This document shows, piece after piece, positions 1 to 6,300 of a stretch of 9,519 nucleotides of DNA (the first letter of the stretch is position 1; each line of letters starts with the position of its first letter). The notes under the pieces are model-generated. The model had not been told where the DNA came from. It was given only the letters and a program-made list of their open reading frames with translations, and did no database searches. A program made the translations under genes and the position numbers. Origin of the DNA: Desulfobacteraceae bacterium. Its GTDB lineage: Bacteria > Desulfobacterota > Desulfobacteria > Desulfobacterales > BuS5. The stretch covers positions 1 to 9,519 of the forward strand of contig JAUVKE010000071.1 in NCBI GenBank assembly GCA_030592105.1, read 5' to 3'.

Positions 1-738
1 CCAGTCAAGCCTGGCCTGCAAATTTATAATTCTATCACAAGACATCCTCTCTTTGCCCAATGCCGCGAATAAATTATGAATTTGCGACCACTCCCCTTTG
101 CCACCGGTAAACCAGCGACCCAAGGGACCGTCAAGGGCTTCTTCACCCACGACGACTATCCCAAGACCATTGCTGAATGTAAAAAGACGGGTGGGATAAG
201 GTCCGGAAGAGAGTTCTTCCCACAGGCGGTATACTCCAAAGCCATCCTCTCTGGGGGTAGTATCATGGAATAATATTATCCCCCTGGAGCCCATTTTGGG
301 TAGCCAGTGATCAAAATCATGTTTTACAGCATCATAAGTGTGCATTCCGTATATGTGGAGCAGATCAATTTCTCCATCGGAAAATTGGGACAGGGCATTG
401 TCAAAGGGCATGGGGAGGAGGGTTGAAAAATGTCCGTACAGCGGATCATGATAAAGACGCAATTCATCATATATATCAGTACTGTAAAAACCAGCGTGCT
501 GATCCCCCTTCCAGGAATCAACAGCATAACAGCGGGTGGGCAGATTAAGTTCTTCCACCGCCTGGCAAAAAGCACAATAGGAATCACCCTTGTGGGTGCC
601 CAGTTCAACAAATACGCGGGGTCGATGCAAAGCAATCAGCGCAAATGCCGCTGGAATCAGTCCATGCCACGAAACTACTTCGGTGAAACGGCGTGGGGAT
701 GAAAGTATAATAGGATAATCAAGGGGGTTAAACTGCAT
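1..738 (-). CDS. Class I SAM-dependent methyltransferase (Methyltransf_24-like), 3' end beyond window
   Basis: An open frame of 246 codons runs from an ATG at 738 to position 1 with no stop, so the gene continues off the left edge. The N-terminal half is a Rossmann methyltransferase. Motif I is VELGTHKGDS (about residues 44-53), an acidic strand end AVDSWKGD follows (72-79), and a block starting IDLLHIYGMHTYDAVKHDF (from 124) ends in GIILFHDT (153-160). This pattern is typical of Methyltransf_24 proteins in surface-glycan loci, which often continue into glycosyltransferase domains. The last visible residues (RIINLQARLDW) could begin a coiled coil leading to such a module, but that is inference. 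The acceptor is unknown. An AGGTG lies 3 nt before the ATG, a short spacing. The gene has its own promoter candidate (813-841). It is clearly richer in GC (about 50%) than its neighbours, which may indicate transfer. Confidence 0.85.
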   Translation of the reverse strand, partial: MQFNPLDYPIILSSPRRFTEVVSWHGLIPAAFALIALHRPRVFVELGTHKGDSYCAFCQAVEELNLPTRCYAVDSWKGDQHAGFYSTDIYDELRLYHDPLYGHFSTLLPMPFDNALSQFSDGEIDLLHIYGMHTYDAVKHDFDHWLPKMGSRGIILFHDTTPREDGFGVYRLWEELSSGPYPTRLFTFSNGLGIVVVGEEALDGPLGRWFTGGKGEWSQIHNLFAALGKERMSCDRIINLQARLDW

Positions 739-812
739 ATTCACCTGAAATCGAAATTTATTAAATTCACCAAGCAACAGGAAGCTGTGTTTCGTTGGCC
801 AGAAAGGATATA

Positions 813-841
813 AAAATATCTTCCTGCCCCCTTTTTGTCAA
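813..841 (-). promoter_or_regulatory. sigma70-like promoter for the methyltransferase gene
   Basis: On the minus strand a perfect TTGACA (836-841) is followed after 17 nt by TATTTT (813-818), a 4/6 match to the -10 consensus. Transcription would start near 806 and leave a leader of about 68 nt before the ATG at 738. It lies between the 855-1020 palindrome and the gene, so the gene need not depend on read-through from rplS. Confidence 0.55.
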
Positions 842-854
842 ACTAAAATAATTC

Positions 855-1020
855 TAAGGATCGGAAAATATATAAATTGAACAGAAATTGTGAAGGATTT
901 TGGTTCATATACAAGGCGCATTAAAGGTTGAATACTTGATGTATTCGGCCTTTGATGCAACGCAGTAGATGGACCAAAAGACAAGCAATTTCGTTTAAGT
1001 AATTTTATTTCCGATCCTTA
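855..1020. repeat. Large imperfect palindrome (MITE-like element) abutting rplS
   Basis: Two arms of about 80 nt (855-935 and 941-1020) are inverted copies of each other around a 5-nt centre (936-940). The ends are the identical inverted 13-mer TAAGGATCGGAAA. The inner arms match as GAATAC/GTATTC plus flanking blocks around AAAGG, GCAT, TTTTGG and GAAATTG, separated by small mismatched or offset stretches. The element has no coding capacity. The ends can be read as AGGATCGG flanked by TA on both sides, which fits a TA target duplication (as with IS630/Tc1-type elements) but cannot be told apart from the repeat itself. The outermost TAA on the right is the rplS stop codon. As RNA it would form a long hairpin and could serve as the 3' end of the ribosomal transcript. 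No transposase is present, so mobility would need one elsewhere. Confidence 0.75.
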
Positions 1021-1365
1021 ATTTATTCTACGTTCTTTAATCCTTGCGGCCTTTCCTCTTAATGCTCTTAAGTAATAAATTTTTGACTGCCGCACGCGGC
1101 CGTGTCGGATAATTTCAATTTTATCTATGGTTGGAGAATGAAGTGGGAAAATACGTTCAACTCCTATTCCATAGGAAATTTTTCTCACTGTAAAAGTTGC
1201 GTCCGCCTTTTTTCTATGGCGGCAGATAACAACCCCTTCAAATACCTGGATACGTTCTTTTTCACCTTCTCTTACCTTTGCGTGAACTTTTACGGTATCA
1301 CCTGCTTTAAAGTTCGGTATATCAAACCGCATTGTCTCTTTTTTTAGTTGTTCCATTATTTGCAT
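1018..1365 (-). CDS. rplS: 50S ribosomal protein L19
   Basis: L19 is a 115-aa large-subunit protein that sits at the 30S-50S interface. The family signatures are plain: [20 protein letters not shown] (about residues 19-38), the [10 protein letters not shown] strand, [16 protein letters not shown], and the basic [19 protein letters not shown] tail. The length is normal. The ATG at 1365 is chosen because AAAGGAG (1374-1380) sits 8 nt upstream; a second ATG at 1356 would be too far away. That Shine-Dalgarno lies in the last codons of the preceding SPOUT gene, which stops 5 nt before rplS, so translation is probably coupled. The TAA stop (1018-1020) is the end of the large palindrome at 855-1020. 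A methyltransferase of unrelated type follows. Confidence 0.97.
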   Translation of the reverse strand: MQIMEQLKKETMRFDIPNFKAGDTVKVHAKVREGEKERIQVFEGVVICRHRKKADATFTVRKISYGIGVERIFPLHSPTIDKIEIIRHGRVRQSKIYYLRALRGKAARIKERRIN

Positions 1366-1370
1366 ATTGA

Positions 1371-1919
1371 CTACTCCTTTCTTTCTCCCGAAAGCCTATC
1401 AAGGATAACAGCCGAAGCCGATCTCACAGACAGGTGGTTATAATCAGCAGATCCCATGATAGGTTCTAAAACATGGTCGGCTTTTAGTATTAATTCTTCT
1501 GAAAGCCCCCAGGCTGTGCCGAATATTAATAAATATGGATTTCCGGTCTGAAGTTTTTTAGAAAACTCGGAAATAGTAAAATTACTATATTTATCCCTGG
1601 CACAGGTTACAACTGTTTTGGGTGGAATCTTACATTCTTTGAGTATATCTTCATTAACTTCATCCAGGGAGGTTTTAATTTTGATAAGCTCCAAGGCTTT
1701 GCGTCTCGATGGATTAAGCTTTGATCCAATTCCATTTGTCCAGTGGGAAACAATCTTTTCTATTAACCCTTTCTGATCTAAAAGGGGTGTTACCACATAA
1801 AATGTACGTACTCCATATGTTTTTGCGGAGCGTGACAAGTCGTGGAGATCAAGATTAGTTACCGCAGATGATATTAATTGGCCATTTCTGTTAATCACGG
1901 GATAATGTGTCAGCGCCAT
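1371..1919 (-). CDS. TM1570-like SPOUT-fold putative RNA methyltransferase
   Basis: This 182-aa protein belongs to the family I know as Methyltrn_RNA_4 / TM1570-like SAM-dependent RNA methyltransferases, found next to (sometimes fused with) TrmD. The N-terminus [10 protein letters not shown] with [20 protein letters not shown] (about 18-37) matches family members. The C-terminal knot carries [12 protein letters not shown] (131-142) and [19 protein letters not shown] (152-170), equivalent to the SAM-binding loops of SPOUT enzymes. The RNA target is not established. An ATG at 1919 is chosen because family proteins begin at this point, although no good Shine-Dalgarno precedes it. A TTG at 1949 would add 10 residues. 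With the ATG the gene overlaps the end of trmD by 29 nt in another frame, suggesting coupled translation. It ends 5 nt before rplS and holds the rplS ribosome-binding site. Confidence 0.88.
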   Translation of the reverse strand: MALTHYPVINRNGQLISSAVTNLDLHDLSRSAKTYGVRTFYVVTPLLDQKGLIEKIVSHWTNGIGSKLNPSRRKALELIKIKTSLDEVNEDILKECKIPPKTVVTCARDKYSNFTISEFSKKLQTGNPYLLIFGTAWGLSEELILKADHVLEPIMGSADYNHLSVRSASAVILDRLSGERKE

Positions 1920-2676
1920 GAACAGATTGGGCGCTAATAATTTTTTCAATATCTGAACACCATTTTTTAAGAATTTTTATTTCATTGGTCTTAAATTTTT
2001 TATTGTAGAGTAAATCTCTTCTTTTTAAGAATGTGCGGATCAGGGAAGTCTCAAGCCTCCATTCTTCAATTTTTTTATGATTGCCGGATAAGAGTAGATC
2101 AGGGACAGCCTCCCCTTCAAAAACAGGGGGTCTTGTGTAATGGGGATGCTCCAGCAGATAGGCTGAAAAAGAATCATTTTCAGAGGACCCTTCCCCTCCC
2201 AAAACACCTGGTATCAGTCTTATTACCGCATCCATCATGACCATGGCAGGGAGCTCACCACCTGTAAGAACATAATCCCCTATTGAAATTTCAAAATCTA
2301 CCAGATCATGGCAAACCCGCTCGTCCACACCTTCATAGCGTCCACATACAAGAATCAGCCCTTTTAAAGATGCTAATTCGTAAGCTTTTTTCTGATCAAA
2401 AGGGACTCCCTGGGGTGAAAGGAATACTGTCTGGGATAAAGGGGAAAGACTCTTTGCATACCTGATAGCGCGGATAAGAGGTTCCGGTTTCATAACCATC
2501 CCGTATCCCCCACCATAGGGTCTGTCATCGGTATTCCTGTGCTTCCCTTCTGCGAAATCCCTGATATTTATGGCTGAAACAGAAATTTTATCTTGTTCTA
2601 TAGCTTTTCTGACAATTCCATGTTCCCTGAGCATATTAAACATATCCGGGAAAATGGTTACTGCATGAAATATCAT
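1891..2676 (-). CDS. trmD: tRNA (guanine-N1-)-methyltransferase TrmD
   Basis: TrmD transfers methyl from SAM to N1 of G37 in tRNAs with G36, which prevents +1 frameshifting. The 261-aa protein shows the family blocks: ATG-encoded [30 protein letters not shown] (about 51-67), SPQGVPFD (87-94), and the trefoil-knot SAM site [11 protein letters not shown] (110-120) with [13 protein letters not shown] (132-144). R153 and D168 (in NDSF) fit the catalytic Arg/Asp of the family. HPHYTRP (177-183) and the [20 protein letters not shown] helix complete the C-terminal tRNA-binding domain. A tail of about 35 residues follows, rich in Lys early on, within the family's variation. No clear Shine-Dalgarno precedes the ATG. 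A 180-nt spacer with palindromes separates it from rimM upstream. Downstream it overlaps a second SPOUT gene. Confidence 0.97.
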   Translation of the reverse strand: MIFHAVTIFPDMFNMLREHGIVRKAIEQDKISVSAINIRDFAEGKHRNTDDRPYGGGYGMVMKPEPLIRAIRYAKSLSPLSQTVFLSPQGVPFDQKKAYELASLKGLILVCGRYEGVDERVCHDLVDFEISIGDYVLTGGELPAMVMMDAVIRLIPGVLGGEGSSENDSFSAYLLEHPHYTRPPVFEGEAVPDLLLSGNHKKIEEWRLETSLIRTFLKRRDLLYNKKFKTNEIKILKKWCSDIEKIISAQSVHGADTLSRD

Positions 2677-2726
2677 AAACTGATGCCGATTACATCTGGG
2701 GTTTAAAAAAAATCAATTTACAGGCC

Positions 2727-2817
2727 GTCAGATAAATAATTTCAGCTGGCGTATTACAATAGGCCTTCTTCACTCTGGCCTTGTGCAAATTTTAAAAAAT
2801 AGGGTAATTTATCTGAC
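2727..2817. repeat. Imperfect palindrome in the rimM-trmD spacer
   Basis: The 11-nt ends GTCAGATAAAT (2727-2737) and ATTTATCTGAC (2807-2817) are exact inverted copies. Around the centre, CAATAGGCC (2757-2765) pairs with GGCCTTGTG (2777-2785) apart from one or two bases, closing an 11-nt loop. The parts in between are poorly paired. It could be a decayed mobile palindrome or an mRNA hairpin separating rimM from trmD. Confidence 0.5.
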
Positions 2818-2851
2818 AATACATGGGCAAGTTTTTAAAGCCCATAAATTG
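2817..2851. repeat. Short hairpin just downstream of rimM
   Basis: ATGGGC (2823-2828) pairs with GCCCAT (2840-2845) across an 11-nt A/T-rich loop. After a two-base mismatch the stem extends as CAAT/ATTG (2817-2820, 2848-2851). It lies 5 nt past the rimM stop on the minus strand. There is no T-run after the stem, so a classical terminator is unlikely. RNA processing or stabilisation of the upstream message is possible. Confidence 0.4.
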
Positions 2852-2856
2852 CTATT

Positions 2857-3384
2857 TTATAGGCCTTCAGGTAAAGTAACCGTCATTCTCCCTTTATTTA
2901 AATCTATTTCCATGACCACAGACTCCAGAGCAGGCACCAGAATCTCCTCTTCTCCCCCAGAGTCCCTTGGGCATTTAACAAGATAAACATCATTTGCCCC
3001 TGTGGGAATTATTGATTCAATAATTCCTTTATACTCATTATCCACCGTAAAAACAGAAAGGCCTATTATGTCAAACCAATAGTAACTTCCATCATCAATT
3101 TTAGGGATTTTATCTTTTTCTATAAAAAGACTGGTGCCCACAAGTGCTTCAGCTGCATTACGGGATTCTATCCCTTCTAAAGATAATAAGAACATTTGCC
3201 CCTGGTGGAGTTTTGCCCATTTTATCTTAGATTTTTTTTGAATACCACCGGTATCCATAAAAAAAATGTGATGAACCTGCGTATGCAGAAAAATCGATTC
3301 AGAATATGAATAGACCTTAATGTTTCCTTTTATTCCATGCGCCCCTACTATTTTCCCAACAAGAAGAAATTTCTGCTTCTCCAT
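2857..3384 (-). CDS. rimM: Ribosome maturation factor RimM
   Basis: RimM binds S19 and helps mature the head of the 30S subunit; loss usually slows processing of 16S rRNA. The 175-aa protein has the usual two domains. The N-terminal barrel begins LVGKIVGAHGIKGNIKVYSY (about 8-27), and the C-terminal PRC barrel carries DGSYYWFDIIGLSV, then GANDVYLV and EEILVPALESVV near the end. Length is normal. The ATG at 3384 lies 4 nt after the khpA stop, so the two are probably translationally coupled. Downstream a 180-nt spacer with two inverted repeats precedes trmD; in many bacteria rimM and trmD are almost adjacent, so this gap is somewhat large. Confidence 0.96.
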   Translation of the reverse strand: MEKQKFLLVGKIVGAHGIKGNIKVYSYSESIFLHTQVHHIFFMDTGGIQKKSKIKWAKLHQGQMFLLSLEGIESRNAAEALVGTSLFIEKDKIPKIDDGSYYWFDIIGLSVFTVDNEYKGIIESIIPTGANDVYLVKCPRDSGGEEEILVPALESVVMEIDLNKGRMTVTLPEGL

Positions 3385-3388
3385 TCAG

Positions 3389-3619
3389 CTATTCCAGGAT
3401 TTCAAGAACTGTACGTTTTTTAAGCTTTGCAGATGCAGCACTTAATATTGTCCGCATTGCCCTTGCCGTCCTCCCCTGCTTTCCTATAACTTTCCCCAGA
3501 TCTTCTTTTGCTACTTTAAGTTCCAATACTGATGTTTGGTTCCCTTCAACTTCTGAAACTGTTACTTGCTCAGGATTATCAACCAGCGCTTGTGCAATAT
3601 AACTTACCAATTCTTTCAT
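3389..3619 (-). CDS. khpA: KH-domain RNA-binding protein KhpA
   Basis: This is a 76-aa single type II KH domain protein of the YlqC/KhpA family, a small RNA chaperone-like protein regularly found between rpsP and rimM. The nucleic-acid-binding GxxG loop is G46-K-Q-G49 in [19 protein letters not shown], followed by the usual helix. The N-terminal [19 protein letters not shown] is also typical. An AAGGAG 8 nt before the ATG supports the start. In other bacteria KhpA pairs with KhpB/Jag; no khpB is in this window. It is separated from rpsP upstream by 154 nt with several short hairpins, so it may be expressed at a different level from rpsP. Confidence 0.94.
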   Translation of the reverse strand: MKELVSYIAQALVDNPEQVTVSEVEGNQTSVLELKVAKEDLGKVIGKQGRTARAMRTILSAASAKLKKRTVLEILE

Positions 3620-3773
3620 AGATCAGTCTCCTTAAATTAGTTATTAGAAGTTAGTTGCTAGCCGGGGGAGCCGGCCTTGACAGTTGAGCGCACAAAAAAA
3701 ATTTTTAGTGCCTGAACAAAAGCCATAAGCTTTTATTGTCTTTGCCGTAAAAATAAAAAAGCATCAAAATAGT
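3620..3773. other. rpsP-khpA spacer with three short inverted repeats
   Basis: Three small stems are visible. GCCGG/CCGGC (3661-3665, 3671-3675) has a 5-nt loop. GCAC/GTGC (3690-3693, 3708-3711) encloses facing A and T runs. AAAAGC/GCTTTT (3718-3723, 3729-3734) has a 5-nt loop. On the minus strand the last one lies about 40 nt past the rpsP stop and ends in TTTT, like a weak terminator or attenuator. The khpA Shine-Dalgarno is at the left edge. No coding potential was seen. Confidence 0.4.
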
Positions 3774-4028
3774 TTATACTGATGGTGGGAAAAAGCCCTC
3801 TTTTTTAAGGAGGCTGTTAACAGTACTAGATGGAATAGCACCTTCTCCCATCCAATGTTTTACCCTCTCTTCTTTTAACGCAACCTTAGCAGGGTCCTGC
3901 AAAGGGTCATAAGTGCCGACAACCTCTAAAAACCGTCCATCCCTGGGGCATTTACTGTCTGCCACAACGATTCTGTAAAAAGGTTTTTTTTTGGCACCAT
4001 GTCTGGCCAATCTTATCATAACTGACAT
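3774..4028 (-). CDS. rpsP: 30S ribosomal protein S16
   Basis: S16 is an essential small-subunit protein that stabilises the 16S 5' domain during assembly. The 84-aa product has the diagnostic start [20 protein letters not shown], then [23 protein letters not shown] and the C-terminal [13 protein letters not shown]. An ATG at 4028 is chosen because AAAGGAG precedes it by 6 nt and it matches the family N-terminus. The frame opens further upstream, to 4079, but that would run into ffh and add non-homologous residues. The gene begins 10 nt after the ffh stop, so it is in the ffh transcript. Confidence 0.97.
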   Translation of the reverse strand: MSVMIRLARHGAKKKPFYRIVVADSKCPRDGRFLEVVGTYDPLQDPAKVALKEERVKHWMGEGAIPSSTVNSLLKKEGFFPPSV

Positions 4029-4038
4029 TATTTCTCCT

Positions 4039-5370
4039 TTAAAACGGCAACATTCCACGGTCCATGCCGCGTATACCACCTTTATTAATTTTTTTAATCA
4101 TTTTCATAACCTGGGCGTAATTTTTGAGCAATCTATTCACATCCTGGACGTTTGTACCACTACCCCTGGCGATTCTTTTGCGTCGACTACCGTTTATAAT
4201 GGTATATTTTGCCCTTTCAGCATGAGTCATTGAATCTATGATTGCCTCGACCCTTGCAAATTCGCTATCATCAACGTTTAAGTGTTTTAGTTGTTTTTTA
4301 TTATTAAAGCCTGGAATCATGCTGACAAGGTCACTTATGGAACCCATTTTGCGGACTTGAACCATCTGTTCCCGAAAATCATTTAGAGTAAAAGTGCTTT
4401 CCCTTAATTTTCGTTCCAGTTCAATGGCTTTTTTGTTATCAACAACTGATTGTGCTTTTTCAATAAACGTCAGGACATCTCCCATGCCCAGTATTCTGGA
4501 GGACATCCTTTCCGGATGAAATGGTTCAATATCGCTTAGCTTTTCGCCAACACCAATAAATTTTATCGGTTTATCCGTAACAGCCTTTATGGAAAGCGCA
4601 GCCCCCCCGCGGGCATCTCCATCCATTTTTGTCAGGATCACGCCTCCAATATCAAGGGCACTGTTAAAGGATTTGGCAACATTTATGGCATCCTGGCCCG
4701 TCATGGCATCTGCAACAAAAAGTATGTCGGACGGATGAACTGTTTTTTTAATTCTGCAAAGCTCATCCATTAATTTTTCATCAACATGAAGCCGCCCTGC
4801 AGTATCAAGGAGAAGAACATCATGCCCGGCTTTTTGCGCTGAAAGCATGGCCTCTCGGCAAATTTGTACAGGATCCATCCGGGTGTTGGAAGAAAATACC
4901 GGAATAGACAATTGCTTCCCAATTGTTTCCAGCTGATCTATGGCCGCCGGTCTATAAACATCCGCCGGAACAAGGTAGGGCTTTTTTCCTTGTTTTCTTA
5001 ATAAAAGCGCGAGTTTTCCTGCTGTGGTTGTTTTTCCTGAGCCTTGAAGGCCCACGAGCATAATCGGGGCTGGCTTTGCCCCTGAGAGGTTTAAATCGCT
5101 ATGGGTATTGCCCATGAGTTGGGTAAGTTCATCATTGACTATTTTGATAACCTGATGTCCGGGAGTGAGGCTGGTCATAACCTCCTGCCCAAGGGCGCGA
5201 CCCTTTACCTCAATGATAAACTTTTTAACCACCTTATAGTTCACGTCGGCTTCAAGGAGAGCCATTCTTACTTCTTTTAATCCCTCCTCGATATTTTTTT
5301 CTGTTAATTTACCGTGACCTTTTAGTTTTTTGAATATGTTATTTAGCTTATCACTAAGATTATCAAACAT
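4039..5370 (-). CDS. ffh: Signal recognition particle protein Ffh (SRP54)
   Basis: Ffh binds the SRP RNA and hydrophobic signal sequences on ribosomes and delivers them with FtsY to the membrane translocon, using GTP. The 443-aa protein has all the parts: an N-terminal helical domain (1-90), the P-loop [15 protein letters not shown] (107-121), DTAGR (189-193), [10 protein letters not shown] (247-256), the [14 protein letters not shown] block and RILGMGD (292-298), then a methionine-bearing M domain (about 325-443). The RNA-binding helices of the M domain carry [19 protein letters not shown]. Length is normal, with a short C-terminus ending GMDRGMLPF. An AAGGAT lies 6 nt before the ATG. It heads the cluster, and a promoter candidate lies at 5533-5562 with a leader of about 155 nt. 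No SRP RNA gene was recognised nearby. Confidence 0.98.
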   Translation of the reverse strand: MFDNLSDKLNNIFKKLKGHGKLTEKNIEEGLKEVRMALLEADVNYKVVKKFIIEVKGRALGQEVMTSLTPGHQVIKIVNDELTQLMGNTHSDLNLSGAKPAPIMLVGLQGSGKTTTAGKLALLLRKQGKKPYLVPADVYRPAAIDQLETIGKQLSIPVFSSNTRMDPVQICREAMLSAQKAGHDVLLLDTAGRLHVDEKLMDELCRIKKTVHPSDILFVADAMTGQDAINVAKSFNSALDIGGVILTKMDGDARGGAALSIKAVTDKPIKFIGVGEKLSDIEPFHPERMSSRILGMGDVLTFIEKAQSVVDNKKAIELERKLRESTFTLNDFREQMVQVRKMGSISDLVSMIPGFNNKKQLKHLNVDDSEFARVEAIIDSMTHAERAKYTIINGSRRKRIARGSGTNVQDVNRLLKNYAQVMKMIKKINKGGIRGMDRGMLPF

Positions 5371-5480
5371 TTATATCCTTAAAAAGCAGCTTTCCAATAA
5401 GTTAGGGTATTAGTAAAATTATTTATATACCGGTCTATATTTTAATTTTTTTTAAATGCTCCCTTATAAACCCTCATATT

Positions 5481-5513
5481 AAAAAGAGACCTTTTAAAAA
5501 AGAAATAAAAGGT
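5481..5513 (-). terminator. Possible attenuator hairpin in the ffh leader
   Basis: Reading leftward, ACCTTTT (5507-5513) pairs with AAAAGGT (5489-5495). After CTC a run of five T follows (5481-5485). This resembles a weak intrinsic terminator inside the presumed ffh leader, about 110 nt before the start codon. The stem is short and A/T-rich, so real termination is uncertain. Confidence 0.3.
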
Positions 5514-5532
5514 TGAAAAACTATAAACGGAT

Positions 5533-5562
5533 AATATAGTAATGTTTTCATGTAAAAGTCAA
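5533..5562 (-). promoter_or_regulatory. sigma70-like promoter for ffh
   Basis: On the minus strand TTGACT (5557-5562) is separated by 18 nt from TATATT (5533-5538), both 5/6 matches to consensus. A transcript would start near 5526 and have a leader of about 155 nt before ffh. It is the best leftward promoter seen in the intergenic region. Confidence 0.55.
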
Positions 5563-5628
5563 GAAGAATAAATCAAATTATTAAAATATGATAAAGATGA
5601 ATCTATGCGCGATGCAGCATTGTTCAAA

Positions 5629-5743
5629 CAATTTTAAAGTTTTAAACAGCTCATACCTGTCTGGCTGGGTTCCGAAAGCTCAGAACTTGATATCTCATAA
5701 GCTTTCGTGCCTTGCCAGCCTGGCGCCTCAACACTTAAAATTG
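5629..5743. repeat. Imperfect palindrome (MITE-like) upstream of ffh
   Basis: The ends CAATTTTAA (from 5629) and TTAAAATTG (to 5743) are inverted copies. Inner blocks also match: GGCTGG with CCAGCC, and CGAAAGCT (5673-5680) with AGCTTTCG (5700-5707), around a 19-nt centre containing GATATC. Arms are about 52 and 44 nt with small offsets. It has no coding capacity and lies outside both promoter candidates. Its ends differ from those of the 855-1020 element, so it would be a separate family. Confidence 0.6.
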
Positions 5744-5825
5744 CTGATTTATTTTTGAGCGAATCCTTAGCTTAAAGCCCATACATAAGAACAAGGTGGT
5801 ATGAATAAACAGTATAAAAATATAT

Positions 5826-5854
5826 TTGTCAACAGAATCTCTTGTTAATATATT
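5826..5854 (+). promoter_or_regulatory. sigma70-like promoter P1 for the biotinyl carrier gene
   Basis: TTGTCA (5826-5831) and TATATT (5849-5854) are each 5/6 matches to consensus and separated by exactly 17 nt. A start near 5861 would give a leader of about 135 nt. Confidence 0.5.
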
Positions 5855-5869
5855 TTTTTACTTTATATC

Positions 5870-5900
5870 TTGACAGATAATGAGTTTTCAGTCATATAAA
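5870..5900 (+). promoter_or_regulatory. Possible second promoter P2 for the biotinyl carrier gene
   Basis: A perfect TTGACA (5870-5875) is followed by CATATAAAT; TATAAA (5895-5900) would give a long 19-nt spacer and ATATAA (5894-5899) an 18-nt one. It lies just inside the transcript expected from P1, so the two could be tandem promoters. Confidence 0.4.
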
Positions 5901-5995
5901 TGATACTTTATTACATGGTTACAGTGGAAATATATGATACTATTGTACACTAAATTTTTATATGTTAAATCTGAATTTATAAAAAGGAGAATCAA

Positions 5996-6211
5996 ATGGC
6001 TCAAGATATAGTTGCTCCAATGCCAGGGACTGTTATTGAAATTTTAGTTAAACCGGGAGATTCGGTTAAAGCTGATGATGAAGTTGTGATTCTTGAATCC
6101 ATGAAAATGGAGAATCCTATCTGTGCTCCAGCTGCCGGAACCGTTAAAGAGGTTAAAGTGTCGGAACAGAATAAGGTAGACACAAATCAGGTGCTGGTGG
6201 TTATTGAATAG
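5996..6211 (+). CDS. Stand-alone biotin carboxyl-carrier domain protein
   Basis: The whole 71-aa protein is one biotinyl/lipoyl-attachment domain. The biotin-accepting lysine is K37 in ESMKMEN, the classical MKM hairpin. APMPGTV (7-13), VKPGDSV (18-24) and APAAGTVKEV (44-53) form the two facing half-barrels. Biotin ligase would modify it and it would carry CO2 between carboxylase or decarboxylase subunits in the cytoplasm. Partners could be acetyl-, propionyl- or pyruvate-type carboxylases or methylmalonyl-CoA transcarboxylase/decarboxylase, but none is encoded nearby, so the partner is unknown. It is the size of a minimal BLAP-type protein rather than AccB, which has an extra N-terminal part. 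AAGGAG 6 nt before the ATG marks the start. It is the only plus-strand gene and is monocistronic, with two upstream promoter candidates. Confidence 0.93.
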   Translation: MAQDIVAPMPGTVIEILVKPGDSVKADDEVVILESMKMENPICAPAAGTVKEVKVSEQNKVDTNQVLVVIE

Positions 6212-6269
6212 TACAGGCCTGACATAAAACTAATGTTTATTCCTGAATGGACACAGACTAAGCAGACAT

Positions 6270-6300
6270 CCGGGTAAACTAATTTTTATGCTTTGCCCGG
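6270..6300. terminator. Hairpin between convergent genes (possible bidirectional terminator)
   Basis: CCGGGTAAA (6270-6278) pairs with TTTGCCCGG (6292-6300), 9 bp with one G-T type pair, across a 13-nt A/T-rich loop. It lies between the end of the biotinyl carrier gene and the 3' end of the ParB-like gene, whose stop codon is in the loop. Neither side has a strong T-run, so termination strength is uncertain. Confidence 0.4.

Larger units (their letters stand above)
5371..5995. other. 625-bp divergent intergenic region
   Basis: This gap separates leftward ffh from the rightward biotinyl-carrier gene. It holds an ffh promoter candidate with a leader hairpin, a 115-nt palindrome (5629-5743), and two rightward promoter candidates. 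The remaining sequence is strongly AT-rich. No ORF with family resemblance and no recognisable structural RNA, including SRP RNA, was found. Confidence 0.6.

Noticed and set aside
324..702. Complete ORFs on both strands (324-635 minus, 430-702 plus)
   Set aside because: They are shadow frames of the methyltransferase at 1-738, whose own frame has no stop in the window and shows clear family motifs.
3774..4079. Longer rpsP with a start at 4079
   Set aside because: The extra 17 residues do not match S16 and would overlap ffh; the ATG at 4028 has a good Shine-Dalgarno.
5801..5845. A 14-codon ORF with AAGG before an ATG, considered as a leader peptide
   Set aside because: It lies upstream of or across the promoter candidates for the biotinyl gene, and has no codon bias or stem structure typical of an attenuator peptide.
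5371..5995. SRP RNA or other structured RNA gene near ffh
   Set aside because: The conserved SRP domain IV tetraloop region was not found; the paired sequence present is the symmetrical palindrome, which does not resemble SRP RNA.
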